Origin: Exophiala sp. HKRS030 | Taxonomy: Eukaryota > Ascomycota > Eurotiomycetes > Chaetothyriales > Herpotrichiellaceae | Length of the DNA stretch: 64,000 nt | Reading direction: 5' to 3' | Assembly: GCA_023897205.1 (NCBI GenBank) | Contig: JAHWDD010000033.1 | Coordinates: 186,001 to 250,000 of the forward strand | Shown here: piece by piece, positions 21,709 to 31,724 of the stretch | How the letters are laid out: each line of letters starts with the position of its first letter | Position numbering within the stretch: position 1 is the stretch's first letter | Position numbers and translations under genes: made by a program | Notes under the pieces: model-generated | The model's database searches: none | Told to the model about the DNA's origin: nothing | Seen by the model: the letters and a program-made list of their open reading frames with translations, nothing else

Positions 21709-23265
21709 TCAAATGCCCGAGTCCTCGGTATCCTCGACTTTCGCCTTCTTCCCAGACTTGCTCATCTCCAAATCTTCTACTTCATCGGCAAATCCGACCT
21801 TTCGCTTTCCTTTCGAGACAGAAGCACTCGAGGTTTCCGCGAAAGTAGGTGCTGGGGTTGAAGCTGCAGAGCCAACGCCACTGTCGCCGCCATTGCCTTG
21901 TCCGGTTTTCGGCTTTTTGCGTTTGACCAGTCCGCTAAGATCGTTGGCCGTTTCCGAAACTTGAGCCAATTTCTCCTTCTTTTCGGCATCGGTGGCACCA
22001 CTACCAAGTATACTGCCTAGAACACCAGAGATTTGCTCTTTGACCATTTGTGACTCGGTTTCGGCCTTGACATTGACTGGTGGTTTCCTCAGCTCAGCCA
22101 ATCGAACATCCATTTCTCCAATCATTTCTTGAACATCTTCGATTTGAGCCATGGCTTTATCTTTCTGGGCTCCGGGCTCGAGACCTTCTAGTTCCGCCGT
22201 TTCCTTGGCTACTCGTAATTTGCAGCTGTCGATGGCTTTTTCTTGCTGAGCAACTGCCTCGTTCCGGATAGTCCAGTCGATTTCCAGATCGCCGTTTGGG
22301 TTGCCATCCGCATCACGCTGTTGGGTTTGTGAACTGAATTCGAGAGCCAGACTTAATTTGTAGTGACATTCTGCAAGAATGCTGGATTCGGGTGGCTCGA
22401 GTTCCTCTTTCAGGGCTAGACATGCTTTTAGATCAATCACTGCAGAAGAATATTTCTCGCCTTCCAAATTTACTTCGGATTGTAAATCGTAGATGTCAGC
22501 GATTCGAGATTTGACATCTCTGACTTCGGGCGTGAGATCTATCGACGCCACGTATTTGCCCTTATCCGACTCTTGCAATTTTGATTCTTGCAATTTATCC
22601 AATTTCTTGAGGTAGAGAACGCGAGCGAGGTCCAACAACTCGTATGCTGTGGCAAAGTCATCGTCATCCTCCTCTTCTTGAGTTTCTGGATCTTCTTCAT
22701 CGTCACTTTCGTCGCTATCCCAGCCGACATCATCGCCAGAAATCTGGAAGTAGGGTTTGGCTAATGAAGTCTCTTTCGTCGATCCTTCGACTTTAACATC
22801 TGATTCTGGAACGACATCGCCGACATTTGTCAGTGGAGTTTCGGAAGATGAAGGCTCAGACTTTGAACTCTGGCCGTTGGTTGCAGGCCCGTTTCCATTT
22901 GATTTGTCTTTCTTTTTCTTCGGTGGCTTCTTCTCTTTACTGGAAGACAATTGAGCCGACGCTGCTGTACCACCTAGAACAGAACTAGTCTGCTGCGCAA
23001 GGAAATAAAGACATTTGCCATAGGAATACAATAGATCGGCATTCTCTGGAGCCATCTCGCCATTGAGCTCGTCTTGGATCTCGGCCGCCTGAGAGTAGAA
23101 CTCGGCGGCTTCTGAATAATGCTTGACTGCATATTCGGCTGTTGCTTTGGCTATGAGATCTGCGAGTTGTTCTTGTGGTGAGGATGATGGATCGGTAGTG
23201 GCATCTGGTGCGCTCGGTGTTGCTGTTGTTTGATCTCCTGGTTGGACTTCTGAGGTGGAAGACAT
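21709..23265 (-). CDS. Histone chaperone of the NASP/Hif1/Sim3 family (SHNi-TPR), 518 aa
   Basis: A single exon. The N-terminal TPR unit is visible (ATAEYAVKHYSEAAEFYSQAAEIQDELNGE). A long Lys-rich then acidic insertion interrupts the repeats (EDPETQEEEDDDD). The SHNi-TPR block follows (DIYDLQSEVNLEGEKYSSAVIDLKACLALK, then ECHYKLSLALEF). The C-terminus is Lys-rich, compatible with a nuclear localisation signal (KRKKPKTGQ; GKRKVGFADEVEDLEMSKSGKKAK). Members bind H3-H4 or H1 and hand them to assembly factors; fission-yeast Sim3 also escorts CENP-A. The acidic insertion inside the TPR array is characteristic of this family. It is transcribed divergently from DPB2 across a 405-bp promoter with MluI cell-cycle boxes, consistent with S-phase expression. 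Confidence 0.9.
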   Translation of the reverse strand: MSSTSEVQPGDQTTATPSAPDATTDPSSSPQEQLADLIAKATAEYAVKHYSEAAEFYSQAAEIQDELNGEMAPENADLLYSYGKCLYFLAQQTSSVLGGTAASAQLSSSKEKKPPKKKKDKSNGNGPATNGQSSKSEPSSSETPLTNVGDVVPESDVKVEGSTKETSLAKPYFQISGDDVGWDSDESDDEEDPETQEEEDDDDFATAYELLDLARVLYLKKLDKLQESKLQESDKGKYVASIDLTPEVRDVKSRIADIYDLQSEVNLEGEKYSSAVIDLKACLALKEELEPPESSILAECHYKLSLALEFSSQTQQRDADGNPNGDLEIDWTIRNEAVAQQEKAIDSCKLRVAKETAELEGLEPGAQKDKAMAQIEDVQEMIGEMDVRLAELRKPPVNVKAETESQMVKEQISGVLGSILGSGATDAEKKEKLAQVSETANDLSGLVKRKKPKTGQGNGGDSGVGSAASTPAPTFAETSSASVSKGKRKVGFADEVEDLEMSKSGKKAKVEDTEDSGI

Positions 23266-23670
23266 GGCGCAAGAGACGTCGAAAACTTCACGTCAAGAAA
23301 TCTTTAGAAATGTGCACAGCACGCAGTCGAGTTGACCCTTATGCGACAGCAGATGATGGAGGAGTCGGACGGTGATGATGGAATTGTCTTGGTAGACAAT
23401 TGACATTGAGACCAGGAATTCGGATTATCCTCGGTAGATTAAAACGCGTCTTGTACTTTAACGCGTAAACCCGCGTATCGCGCACCGCGTCTGTAAGTGC
23501 ACGACATCGATTTTGGTGTTGACTGTACCAAGTCTGGTCTTGCTTGTATGTCGAGACAATTGGATCGGGTTCAAGAGCGACGTTTTCCAGATAGAGGTTG
23601 TGAAGTGATGAACCCAGAATCAAGTCATTCGCTTTCATCTGACTAACCTTCAATCACCTTTGTTACAACA
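23266..23670. promoter_or_regulatory. Bidirectional promoter of NASP and DPB2
   Basis: The 405 bp between the two start codons contain two perfect ACGCGT hexamers and two CCGCGT near-matches clustered within 47 bp. The rest is unremarkable. Both neighbours act in S phase. Confidence 0.75.
23444..23490. promoter_or_regulatory. Cluster of MluI cell-cycle box (MCB) elements
   Basis: ACGCGT occurs at 23444-23449 and 23461-23466, with CCGCGT at 23471-23476 and 23485-23490. ACGCGT is the core bound by the Mbp1-Swi6-type MBF complex that drives G1/S genes in ascomycetes. The site is about 180-230 bp from either start codon. Confidence 0.7.
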
Positions 23671-26232
23671 ATGGCAGAACCAATATCAACACCTAGACTA
23701 CCTGCGCATTCATCAACCAAGGCGGGCCTGACAACTAGGGATCAATTGCTTTCTTCGAGCCCAGGCTTTGGCACACCGGCTTATCCAATTTTACCAAGGC
23801 AGAAACCTATACCTAGACAGCCCTTCGCGCCTCAACCACCGCCCACCTCAAATAATGCTCCAACTGTTTTACCCATTCTTCTCCCTCCACAGACGCTGCG
23901 GCCAGTCGCTTTCAGGACGCTTACCAAAAAACACAACCTGACCTTGACTTCTTCGGGCCTCGGTGTACTCTCCACCTTTGTAGGGAAGTTTTGTGGCAGT
24001 GGTTGGAGAGAAGATGGACTGGCAGAACGTGTACTTGATGAGATTGCAAAGTCATGGAAAAGAAATGCCGGCGGTCTCATTGTCGAGGATGGACCAGATA
24101 AGAAACTTTCCAATATCCTTAAGACACTTGAACCATGCATGTCTGGTGGTCGTCTAGACACAGGAAAGTTGTCCCGACAAAACAGCTCTATTGCATCATT
24201 GTCGAGGACGAACTCGTTCACCAATCCGCCTCAAGTCAGTCGGGATGACAGTCAGACAAGTCTAGGTTTGTCAGGGCTCAATGTCGAAGAGCCCGGTGAA
24301 CTTGAGCATGAAGAGATCACGATACTTGATGCTCGATCCTATCTTAAGGTCGTTTCTGCATTCAACCAGCCTCGCCTCGCGTACTCGACATCTAAAAAGT
24401 CTCTTGAACCTCTGCCTGGACCAGCGTCACTTCTTCCACCTATACAACACAAAACCGCCATGTTCAGAAACCGTTATCACCTGATACACCAACGATTAAT
24501 GCGAAATGAGTCATTTCAAGCCCCTGCTTTCTCCACCTCCAAACGGAAACCAACTCTGACCCATTCCGGGAGCAGTGTTGCAACCATTCAACAAGCATAT
24601 AAAATCACCCCAGTCTCCAATCTTCTCGGCAGGGCTGGTACCTTTCATCTCTTATTAGGAATGCTCGTTCATTCCGCTGCTGGGGACCTTGCTTTGACCG
24701 ATCTATCTGGTAGCGTTGTATTAGATCTTTCAAGTACAAGGCCAATTCCGGAGGACGGTGCTTGGTTCTGTCCCGGCATGATAGTACTTGTTGAAGGTCG
24801 ATACCAGGAGGATGGATCCAACAACTCGAATCTCGGCACGGCTGCAGGGGTTGGCGGCCAAATTAAAGGATGTTTTATGGCCGAGACCATGGCGGGACCG
24901 CCCGCCGAACGCCGAAGTCTCACCCTTGGATTATCCTCAAATCTCGAACCAGAAAATCTGACCACTAGCGTTGGAGCAGGTTTTGGATGGGTAGATTTTC
25001 TGGGGTTGGGAAGCGAGAAAGCGCTGGGCTCGCAAATGCGACGTATCCAAAAACGGATCTTTGGCCCTCCTGGACCATTGCCGTCATTCTCAAATTCTTT
25101 TTCTAGTCCAGAAGATCACGATGAGATTCAGCCTGTACGCAGCAAAATCGCTATTGTTGCTGAATGCACACTCGACAGTCCCAGGACTCTAGAAGCCATT
25201 AAGGCCATCCTCGCCAGTTACGCCAATGTTAGTACTGATGAGGCCGACTACCCGTTATCGATCATCCTCATGGGAAACTTTGTCTCCGCGGCGAGTATGG
25301 CCGGCTCGACAAAAGGAGGCAACAGTGTCGAATACAAAGAACATTTTGACGCTCTGGCATCGGTCCTCACAGAATTTCCGAATCTCCTGGCAACTACAAC
25401 GTTCGTTTTTGTACCGGGTGACAATGATCCATGGGCTAGCAGTTTCAGTGCTGGCGGTGCCACCGTTCTACCTAGACAGGGTCTACCAGAATTATTCACC
25501 TCTCGCATTCGACGGGCTTTCACTGCTGCGAATGCTGAAATGAGAAGAAAGGACGACGGCAAGATTCCCGGTGAAGCAATCTGGGCTAGCAATCCGGCGA
25601 GATTGTCCTTGTTTGGTCCCGTGGACGAGATTGTGCTTTTCAGAGACGACATCACAGGTAGATTCAGGAGGAATGCAGTTTCGTTCGCGAAACTAGACGA
25701 TGAAAATGAAGAAGGAAATGAACCGGCAGGTCACTCCCCGACCACGGACGCCCACGGACGTAACGAACCCAACCACGACAGCATGGATATAGAAACCAAC
25801 GATTATAACCACGACCACGACAGCAGCAACTCTACAACTCTCGACTCAATGGTCCACGAAGCCACCTCACACCTGCCCACGAGCAACACAGCCGGCACCA
25901 CCACTACCGCCGCCAATACAACAAACCACTCGACCACATCGGCACGCAAACTCATCAAAACCATCCTCGACCAATCACACCTCGCACCCTTCCCGCACAG
26001 CATACGGCCGATCTTCTGGGACCACGCAGCATCTCTGTCTCTGTACCCACTGCCGACGGCACTGGTGCTCGCGGACGCTGAGACCCCTCTGTTCGCCATC
26101 TCGTACGAGGGCTGCCACGTCATGAATCCCGGACGTGTCGTTGACGAGCTGGGTGCGAGAAAGGGCGTCGCCAGGTGGATCGAGTTCGACGTCAAAGTGA
26201 ATAAAGGCGTGGCTAGGGAGTTGAGGTTTTAG
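23671..26232 (+). CDS. DPB2: DNA polymerase epsilon subunit B, 853 aa
   Basis: A single exon from ATG 23671. The N-terminal ~100 residues hold the conserved opening of the family (RPVAFRTLTKKHNLTLTSSGLGVLSTFVGKFCG), which contacts GINS during CMG helicase loading. The middle has the OB-like segment (GMLVHSAAGDLALTDLSGSVVLDLS; GAWFCPGMIVLVEGRY). The C-terminal half is the inactive calcineurin-like phosphoesterase domain typical of B subunits (SKIAIVAECTLDSPRTLEAI, LIMGNF-like strand, FVFVPGDNDPW, SNPARLSLFG). An Asp/Asn/Thr-rich low-complexity insert lies near residues 690-750. The length is typical. Dpb2 is essential for replisome assembly and leading-strand synthesis. The promoter is shared with the histone chaperone upstream. 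Confidence 0.93.
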   Translation: MAEPISTPRLPAHSSTKAGLTTRDQLLSSSPGFGTPAYPILPRQKPIPRQPFAPQPPPTSNNAPTVLPILLPPQTLRPVAFRTLTKKHNLTLTSSGLGVLSTFVGKFCGSGWREDGLAERVLDEIAKSWKRNAGGLIVEDGPDKKLSNILKTLEPCMSGGRLDTGKLSRQNSSIASLSRTNSFTNPPQVSRDDSQTSLGLSGLNVEEPGELEHEEITILDARSYLKVVSAFNQPRLAYSTSKKSLEPLPGPASLLPPIQHKTAMFRNRYHLIHQRLMRNESFQAPAFSTSKRKPTLTHSGSSVATIQQAYKITPVSNLLGRAGTFHLLLGMLVHSAAGDLALTDLSGSVVLDLSSTRPIPEDGAWFCPGMIVLVEGRYQEDGSNNSNLGTAAGVGGQIKGCFMAETMAGPPAERRSLTLGLSSNLEPENLTTSVGAGFGWVDFLGLGSEKALGSQMRRIQKRIFGPPGPLPSFSNSFSSPEDHDEIQPVRSKIAIVAECTLDSPRTLEAIKAILASYANVSTDEADYPLSIILMGNFVSAASMAGSTKGGNSVEYKEHFDALASVLTEFPNLLATTTFVFVPGDNDPWASSFSAGGATVLPRQGLPELFTSRIRRAFTAANAEMRRKDDGKIPGEAIWASNPARLSLFGPVDEIVLFRDDITGRFRRNAVSFAKLDDENEEGNEPAGHSPTTDAHGRNEPNHDSMDIETNDYNHDHDSSNSTTLDSMVHEATSHLPTSNTAGTTTTAANTTNHSTTSARKLIKTILDQSHLAPFPHSIRPIFWDHAASLSLYPLPTALVLADAETPLFAISYEGCHVMNPGRVVDELGARKGVARWIEFDVKVNKGVARELRF

Positions 26233-26831
26233 CGCTTCGACTACTGCTGGTGGTGATGTCGGTGGATTTGAGGATAGGCCGCCGGCGAGGTGATTCGGCC
26301 CTTTGTTCGCTTGGATTATGCTGCCGGCATTGTGAACTATATAAAATGGGAAGTTGATTTCGCGCAACTGTGACGGCGCAGGATGATCGGGATGTCGTAG
26401 TATCGATCATCCTTGATGTTGATTTAATGAGGTTATGGTATCCATGCACATGTGGTAGGTAAATACGGATAGTTTATTAGGCATATAAAGAGAATGACAC
26501 TACGACGGGCTCCGGGTCATTGCGGTCATAATCTGATGTTGCGTTCTTCTTTTCCATATATGTCGGTGATCATGGCTCGGAAGAATAAGTTTTTCGGAAT
26601 GGACTAATCAGCGTGTCGCATTGTGCATCGGTAGGCATTGTCATGATATTGGATAGTCTCGCTAGGGGCAGATTCGCGAACTCAATTGGAATCATTAGAC
26701 GGCAATGCTGACTGTATCACAGTCACATCGGGTCTTGTTCATGATATTGGCTCCAGAACGTTCCTACATACTTCATCTTTTTCATACAATATGCGTACGA
26801 TGATCCTGACACTTCGAACGAGTGCATAGCC
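26233..26831. other. Convergent intergenic region, no gene seen
   Basis: About 600 bp lie between the 3' ends of DPB2 (+) and NUP82 (-). It is moderately AT-rich on its right side and probably carries both 3' UTRs and poly(A) signals. No coding or RNA feature is recognised. Confidence 0.5.
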
Positions 26832-29680
26832 TCATGATTTACTCGCTGCAACTTTCAATCTCTCCAATCTTTGCACCACTGCCTCGATCACTGCACTCTC
26901 ACGTTCCACCATGCTCATAACTTCGGCGATACGTTCTTTCTGTAGGCGACTGGGTACTTGGATGCCACTGTCTGCCAATGACCCGGGCCCAAGGGAGGTA
27001 CGAGAGCGACCTAGATTGGTTGATGCCGACATGAAGGAGGCCGTACTCTGGTCAAGATTTGAAGATGATTGGGGCTGTTGGTTCTGGTCTTCAAGAAGGC
27101 GAGCTTCTTCAATCAGAGTACTAGTAAGTTGTTTGACCTGTAGGAAGCAAGTCAGTGTCTGCGTAAGTGGATCAAAATAGAAGATACTCACAGTGGCAAG
27201 CCTGGCATCTAGCCTAAACTCCTCGCTAGGTTTGTTTTCTTGGTTTTTTGTACCATCAACGTCTATGCCAACCGTCGTCGCTAGGGTTTCTATTTCGCCG
27301 ATCCATGCAATTTCCTTAGCGGACAACTCCTTATTCGCAGATGCTGCTTTGCCAACTTTCCTCCTCAAAGCTTCGTATCTAACCACCAGTTTCCGTTGTC
27401 GATCTTTTGCCTCTTGAATCCTTGCATCATGACTCTTTCGTTCCTTGACTTGGCCAGTCTCATCGTCTTCCTCCCCTGATTGCAAGTTCTGCAATCGTTG
27501 GGCAATCTCTGTCATTTGTTTCACCTGATCTCCTAGTTCTTCTTGCAAACGCTGACACTTTCTGAAGAGCTCGGAAGCAGCTTTTTCAAGTTGAGCAGAT
27601 TGTGCGCTTATCATCCTATGAGAAGCTGTTATGATTTCGAGAATAGCGGGTGAAAGTCGCATTGGCTTCTCAACCATAGCTCTTCGAAGGTTTGACGGGA
27701 GATGTTGACGAAGGCGTTCAAGATGTTGGAATTGGCTAGCATAAAAGATTTGCGCTGGGACATATGGCGATCGAGATGGTAAAGGTTCGACTTCGTCTGA
27801 TGGGATTAGTTCCGAAGATCCTCGAAGCCGAGAAGGTGACGAGTTGGTAAGTTCTGGTGATGACTGTCCACTGATCACCACACGAAGGTGGGCTTGATCA
27901 AAAGACACGACGTAAGCGGCTGTGGGTACTGAGGTTAGGAGAAAATAGCCCAAGGCGATGTCATCCAAGATTGCCGGAGCCGAAAGGAATTCTGATGGTT
28001 GTTGTTCGACTTTGAGAACAAGTGCAATACTAGCAACTTGACTTTGAGCAGTGGTTTCTAATCGTGTCTTGAACCCCGGATCTATGGGCTCAGAACCATT
28101 CAATTCGCCAGCAAGGCGGTTGACCCAATCATTTATTGATACTGAGAAGATCTTTGTTGCAGTATTGACGAAGAGACAGTAGTTGTGGACCACATCGACC
28201 GTGAACGTTGGCCAGGCGGTTGAAGAAGATGTGTCTTCGGGCAAAGAGAAAGTATCAATCAAGGTCAACTCTTTCGCATCTGTGGCTGGTAGACTGAATG
28301 AACTTTTGCCTCTTTTTGGTAGCCATTGGCCGGAAACGCCATCGAGATCGATAGCAAGCCAAACCTCGTTGTCTGTAGTCGCAAGAGCGATCGTCGTAAA
28401 TGGGATGCCCAAGGATAAAGTATGGTCAAAGTCATCGTAGTCAACTTCACCAGACAAAAGATCTTGTTCGTCGAGTTTAGCAGGGAAGACGAGAATATCA
28501 GAAACTTCGATATCAACACCATCTCCTCCTGATTGAACCGCAAAGGGCCCCTGGAGCCGAGGAATAGCGCTCGGATTTTTAGGTCTCAATCGAGCCTCGT
28601 GCTGAACCAGGCTGTCGGTGGATTCTAACAAAATAGGGTCATCGTTGTCGATTTCCTGTACCCATTCATATTGTTGCTGAGCAGCGCGACGTTCATCAGG
28701 ATCGGTGGAGTCAGGAGAGATTGAAGCCAGTTTGGCCACGGCGTTCGTAGATAACGAGGGAATGGTGGTGTCTGTGGGTCGCCACCTAGAAGGGAGCAAA
28801 GGACACAAAGCATAGATGTCTCCATTTCTCATGGCTATCCAAAGGGTCATGCTAGCCCATGCATCTTCATCATCTTTACCTCTTCCTCCAAAGGTGGCAG
28901 ACGAAACTTCCATATCGAAATCATCGACGGAGAAACCGCGAGATTTCCCAAATCCTGATGGTTCAAAATCCTGATCACTGGAGATCCCATCGGCAAGCTT
29001 GCGAAGATCGACAGCAAGCGCAGGACGTTCGAAAGACCATTTGTTAGAACGATCAATCTCCCATACTCTGATAGCAGCCTCGGAAGTGACTGTAACAATA
29101 CAATCAGTGGACGACGTTGCAGATGCGAGAGGATGCCATAGGACGGATGCGAGAGGAGATTCTGGAATGACATGGATAGTGGGACCAAGCTGATATGTCT
29201 TTATTTTCAGTGGAGTGCGATCGTTTTCGGTCAGTCGAGACGAGGGAGGTAATGCCGCAAGATGAACTGTATGTTCGGTGGAGATTGCCAGAAAGGAACC
29301 TGACGGGGAGACTGCAATCTGACGAATTTGATAGTAAACTGAGACGTCAAGAGTTCTGTATGCTTGATCTTGTTCAGGCGCGTCCTCCGTCCGGGACAGA
29401 CCAAACCGAGAAGAGTCGGCTTGTGAGCGATCCTCCCAGTCGTCGCGGACAGTTGCTAAATCGGCCCATCGAATCTTGTTGCCCACGACAGTGAAAACTT
29501 CGGTGCCTCTATTGGCGATGAGTCGTCTGGGCCCTTGATAGGTTGTACTAGGAGGACTCCCAAGATAGGATGAACGCTTGGAAGGAGACGCAGGCGACTG
29601 AGGAGCAGGATCTGAGAATATTCGGGCACCCGGTGAAGGTCTGGAAAGCCAAGGGGAGTGTAGCCTATGACCTTCGGCAT
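26832..29680 (-). CDS. NUP82: Nucleoporin Nup82 (Nup88 family), one intron, frame broken once
   Basis: The body encodes an N-terminal beta-propeller (RTLDVSVYYQIRQIAVSPSG, FLAISTEHTVHLAALP) and a C-terminal coiled coil (ASELFRKCQRLQEELGDQVK; DRQRKLVVRYEALRRKVG). Nup82 anchors the cytoplasmic mRNA-export platform of the nuclear pore with Nup159 and Nsp1. A 54-nt intron, 27191-27138 (GTGAGT...CTACAG), is in frame and stop-free, so it is easily misread as coding. The true N-terminus starts at ATG 29680 (MPKVIGYTP), but the frame is lost at the G4 run 29653-29656 (plus strand). One extra base gives ...PPWLSRPSPGARIF and joins the main frame, for 931 aa. Starting at the GTG near 29486 would drop the conserved GPRRLIANRGTEVF segment. 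The gene is divergent from CBP20. Confidence 0.9.
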
Positions 29681-30023
29681 GTTGAATGAGATGAGAAGGG
29701 AGTTAGAGGCTATAAAGACATGGAGTAGAGGGAGGAAGAGAAGCAAAGGGACTTGATGTTGGTGGTGGTGATGGTGGTGGTGAACGTGTATGAGAGGTGG
29801 AAATGTAGCCGCAAACACAGACAGACGCGGTCGCAGGTGAAAGTTGAAGTTGATCTCCAAACTCCCCCAAACTCCAAAGTTTCAAACACTGTGGAGGACT
29901 GTAACTTTTGGCCAACTTCAACAACACTTTCATTCAAGCTACACACGGGTCGCGACGCACACTTGACAGATTGATTTATAACTTTTGCACTTGTCCTCCT
30001 TGTTCCTCCGTTCTTAAAACGTC
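29681..30023. promoter_or_regulatory. Bidirectional promoter of NUP82 and CBP20
   Basis: The start codons are 343 bp apart on opposite strands. It includes a GGTGGTGATG-type purine tract (29758-29780). I do not recognise a specific regulator site. Confidence 0.6.
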
Positions 30024-30668
30024 ATGTCGGTCGCGATTTCGACGGTCGATCGTCTCGACAAACCCAGCTCATACTTCACGGCTCGGGTAAGAACAAAGAC
30101 CAAACTCACAATGCTTGCCTTTACCGGGGCTGACCTGGAGTTTAGAAACAGCGGAGAACCAATGGACGCCACGATGATCGAGGGGAGAGCGAAGCAAAGG
30201 AAGAGGATGACCCATTGAAAGACGCAACCACGCTATACGTCGGCAACCTCTCTTTCTACACAACCGAAGAGCAGATTCACGAACTTTTCTCAAAGTGCGA
30301 CTATACCGCTCCAGTTTCTTCTACATGATTTACTAACCATGACTAGATGTGGCGAGATCAAGAGACTGGTCATGGGTCTTGATCGATTCCAAAAGACTCC
30401 ATGCGGTTTCTGCTTTGTTGAATACTATACCCACCAAGAGGCCCTTGATTGTATGAAGTATATTGGCGGAACCAAACTCGATGAACGCGTCATTCGAACG
30501 GATCTTGACTCTGGTTTTGTTGAGGGAAGACAATACGGTCGTGGCAAATCTGGTGGTCAGGTCAGAGACGAATATCGTGACGAATTTGATCCTGGCCGGG
30601 GTGGTTATGGTCGAGCAATCGATGCAGAGAGGAAGAAAGAGGAAGATGAATACGGCAGTGGTCGATAG
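30024..30668 (+). CDS. CBC2: Nuclear cap-binding protein subunit 2 (CBP20), 3 exons, 177 aa
   Basis: Exons are 30024-30086, 30146-30294 and 30347-30668, with introns of 59 and 52 nt (GTAAGA...TTTAG; GTGCGA...ACTAG, the latter with a TACTAAC-like branch site). The product opens [21 protein letters not shown]. It has one RRM with RNP2 LYVGNLSFY and RNP1 CGFCFVEYY, the [13 protein letters not shown] motif, and the Arg/Gly tail [20 protein letters not shown] that folds over the m7G cap. Cbp20 binds capped pre-mRNA with Cbp80 and promotes splicing, export and 3' processing. The length is normal for the family. The gene shares its promoter with NUP82, a pore component of mRNA export. Confidence 0.95.
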
Positions 30669-30755
30669 TGATTGTCGACTCTTCTCTCTATCATGTATAA
30701 ACGATCACAAAGAACCCAGGCCTCCATGGAATGCATCCATCACATCAAAACAGAT

Positions 30756-31724
30756 CTACCGACCGACAACCCGAATGGCATCCAGAACTTGTCTCAACCA
30801 CCAAACATGTATCCTCACATCCGCTGTTAACTCGGGATGAAAACTGGTTCCAAATACATTGCCTTGTCTTACGGCAATGATATCACCGACTTCCTCGCCA
30901 GCGCTGACTTCTATATTCGATGTCTTTTTCACACGACCAGGCAATTTACCCATGATTTCCACTGTTGCGCTCATGGCTGACCTCGCTCGATCATCTTTGG
31001 CTGATTTTGAAGGAGCCACTACCGTCGCCGCCACCTGTTGTTCCTCTTTCTGAATTCCATCTACATTGGGTAGAATCTTTTCAACAACCGGTGCTCGGAT
31101 GAATATACCCTGGAAAGGCGCGGTTGATAATGAACCATCTGCTTGATCGACCATCTCCTTCAAGAATGGGAGATCCAGATCAGCCTGGAAACTTTCAACT
31201 TGTCGACCGAAATGATTTCGATTCACCCGCACGTCCAATCCACCGATTAATTCCTGGCCACCAATCTTTGTGGCATTGGCTGCTTCGGCAAGAAGGATCA
31301 GACCTGCGCATGTTCCCCATGTTGGTTTTCGATGGACTCTGGAAGAGACAATCAGCTTTGCGGTCGATCAACAAGGGCAGGTGGGCGATGCGAGGAGGGG
31401 ATACAGGTGCGAAGTCGACAATGAAGAACAAGATGAGCGGATGACAAGAAAGAATAGGAGAGTTGCATACTTGACAAACTCCCTCAACGGCTCCAATAAT
31501 CCCGACTGAGCGGCCACAAGAGACATAGTGGTGCTCTCGCCACCAGGAATGATCAAAGCATCACATTTTGATAGCTGAGCCACATTCCGTACCTCTGTGA
31601 AGGAGAAATTGACATTTTGTCCTTGTAACTGTGCCTGAATGATAGTAGATGCTTTGCGCAGCAGATTCAAATGTTCAAGAAATGCTCCCTGCAAAGCAAG
31701 AACCCCAATCGTTATCGTGGTCAT
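30756..31724 (-). CDS. SNO1: Glutaminase subunit of pyridoxal 5'-phosphate synthase (PDX2/SNO), 2 exons, 278 aa
   Basis: Exons are 31724-31471 and 31338-30756, with a 132-nt intron (GTATGC...TTCCAG). The product starts MTTITIGVLALQGAF and has the class-I glutamine amidotransferase features of PdxT. These are the GGEST motif (IIPGGESTTMSLVA), the nucleophile Cys in WGTCAGLILLA just after the intron, and the His-Glu pair in FGTSFHPEL. It supplies ammonia to the PDX1/SNZ subunit for direct PLP synthesis from ribose 5-phosphate and glyceraldehyde 3-phosphate. Fungal members carry an extra Lys/Ala-rich loop of about 50 residues before the His-Glu pair, also seen here. The intron is longer than most in the window. 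No PDX1 gene lies nearby. Confidence 0.93.
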
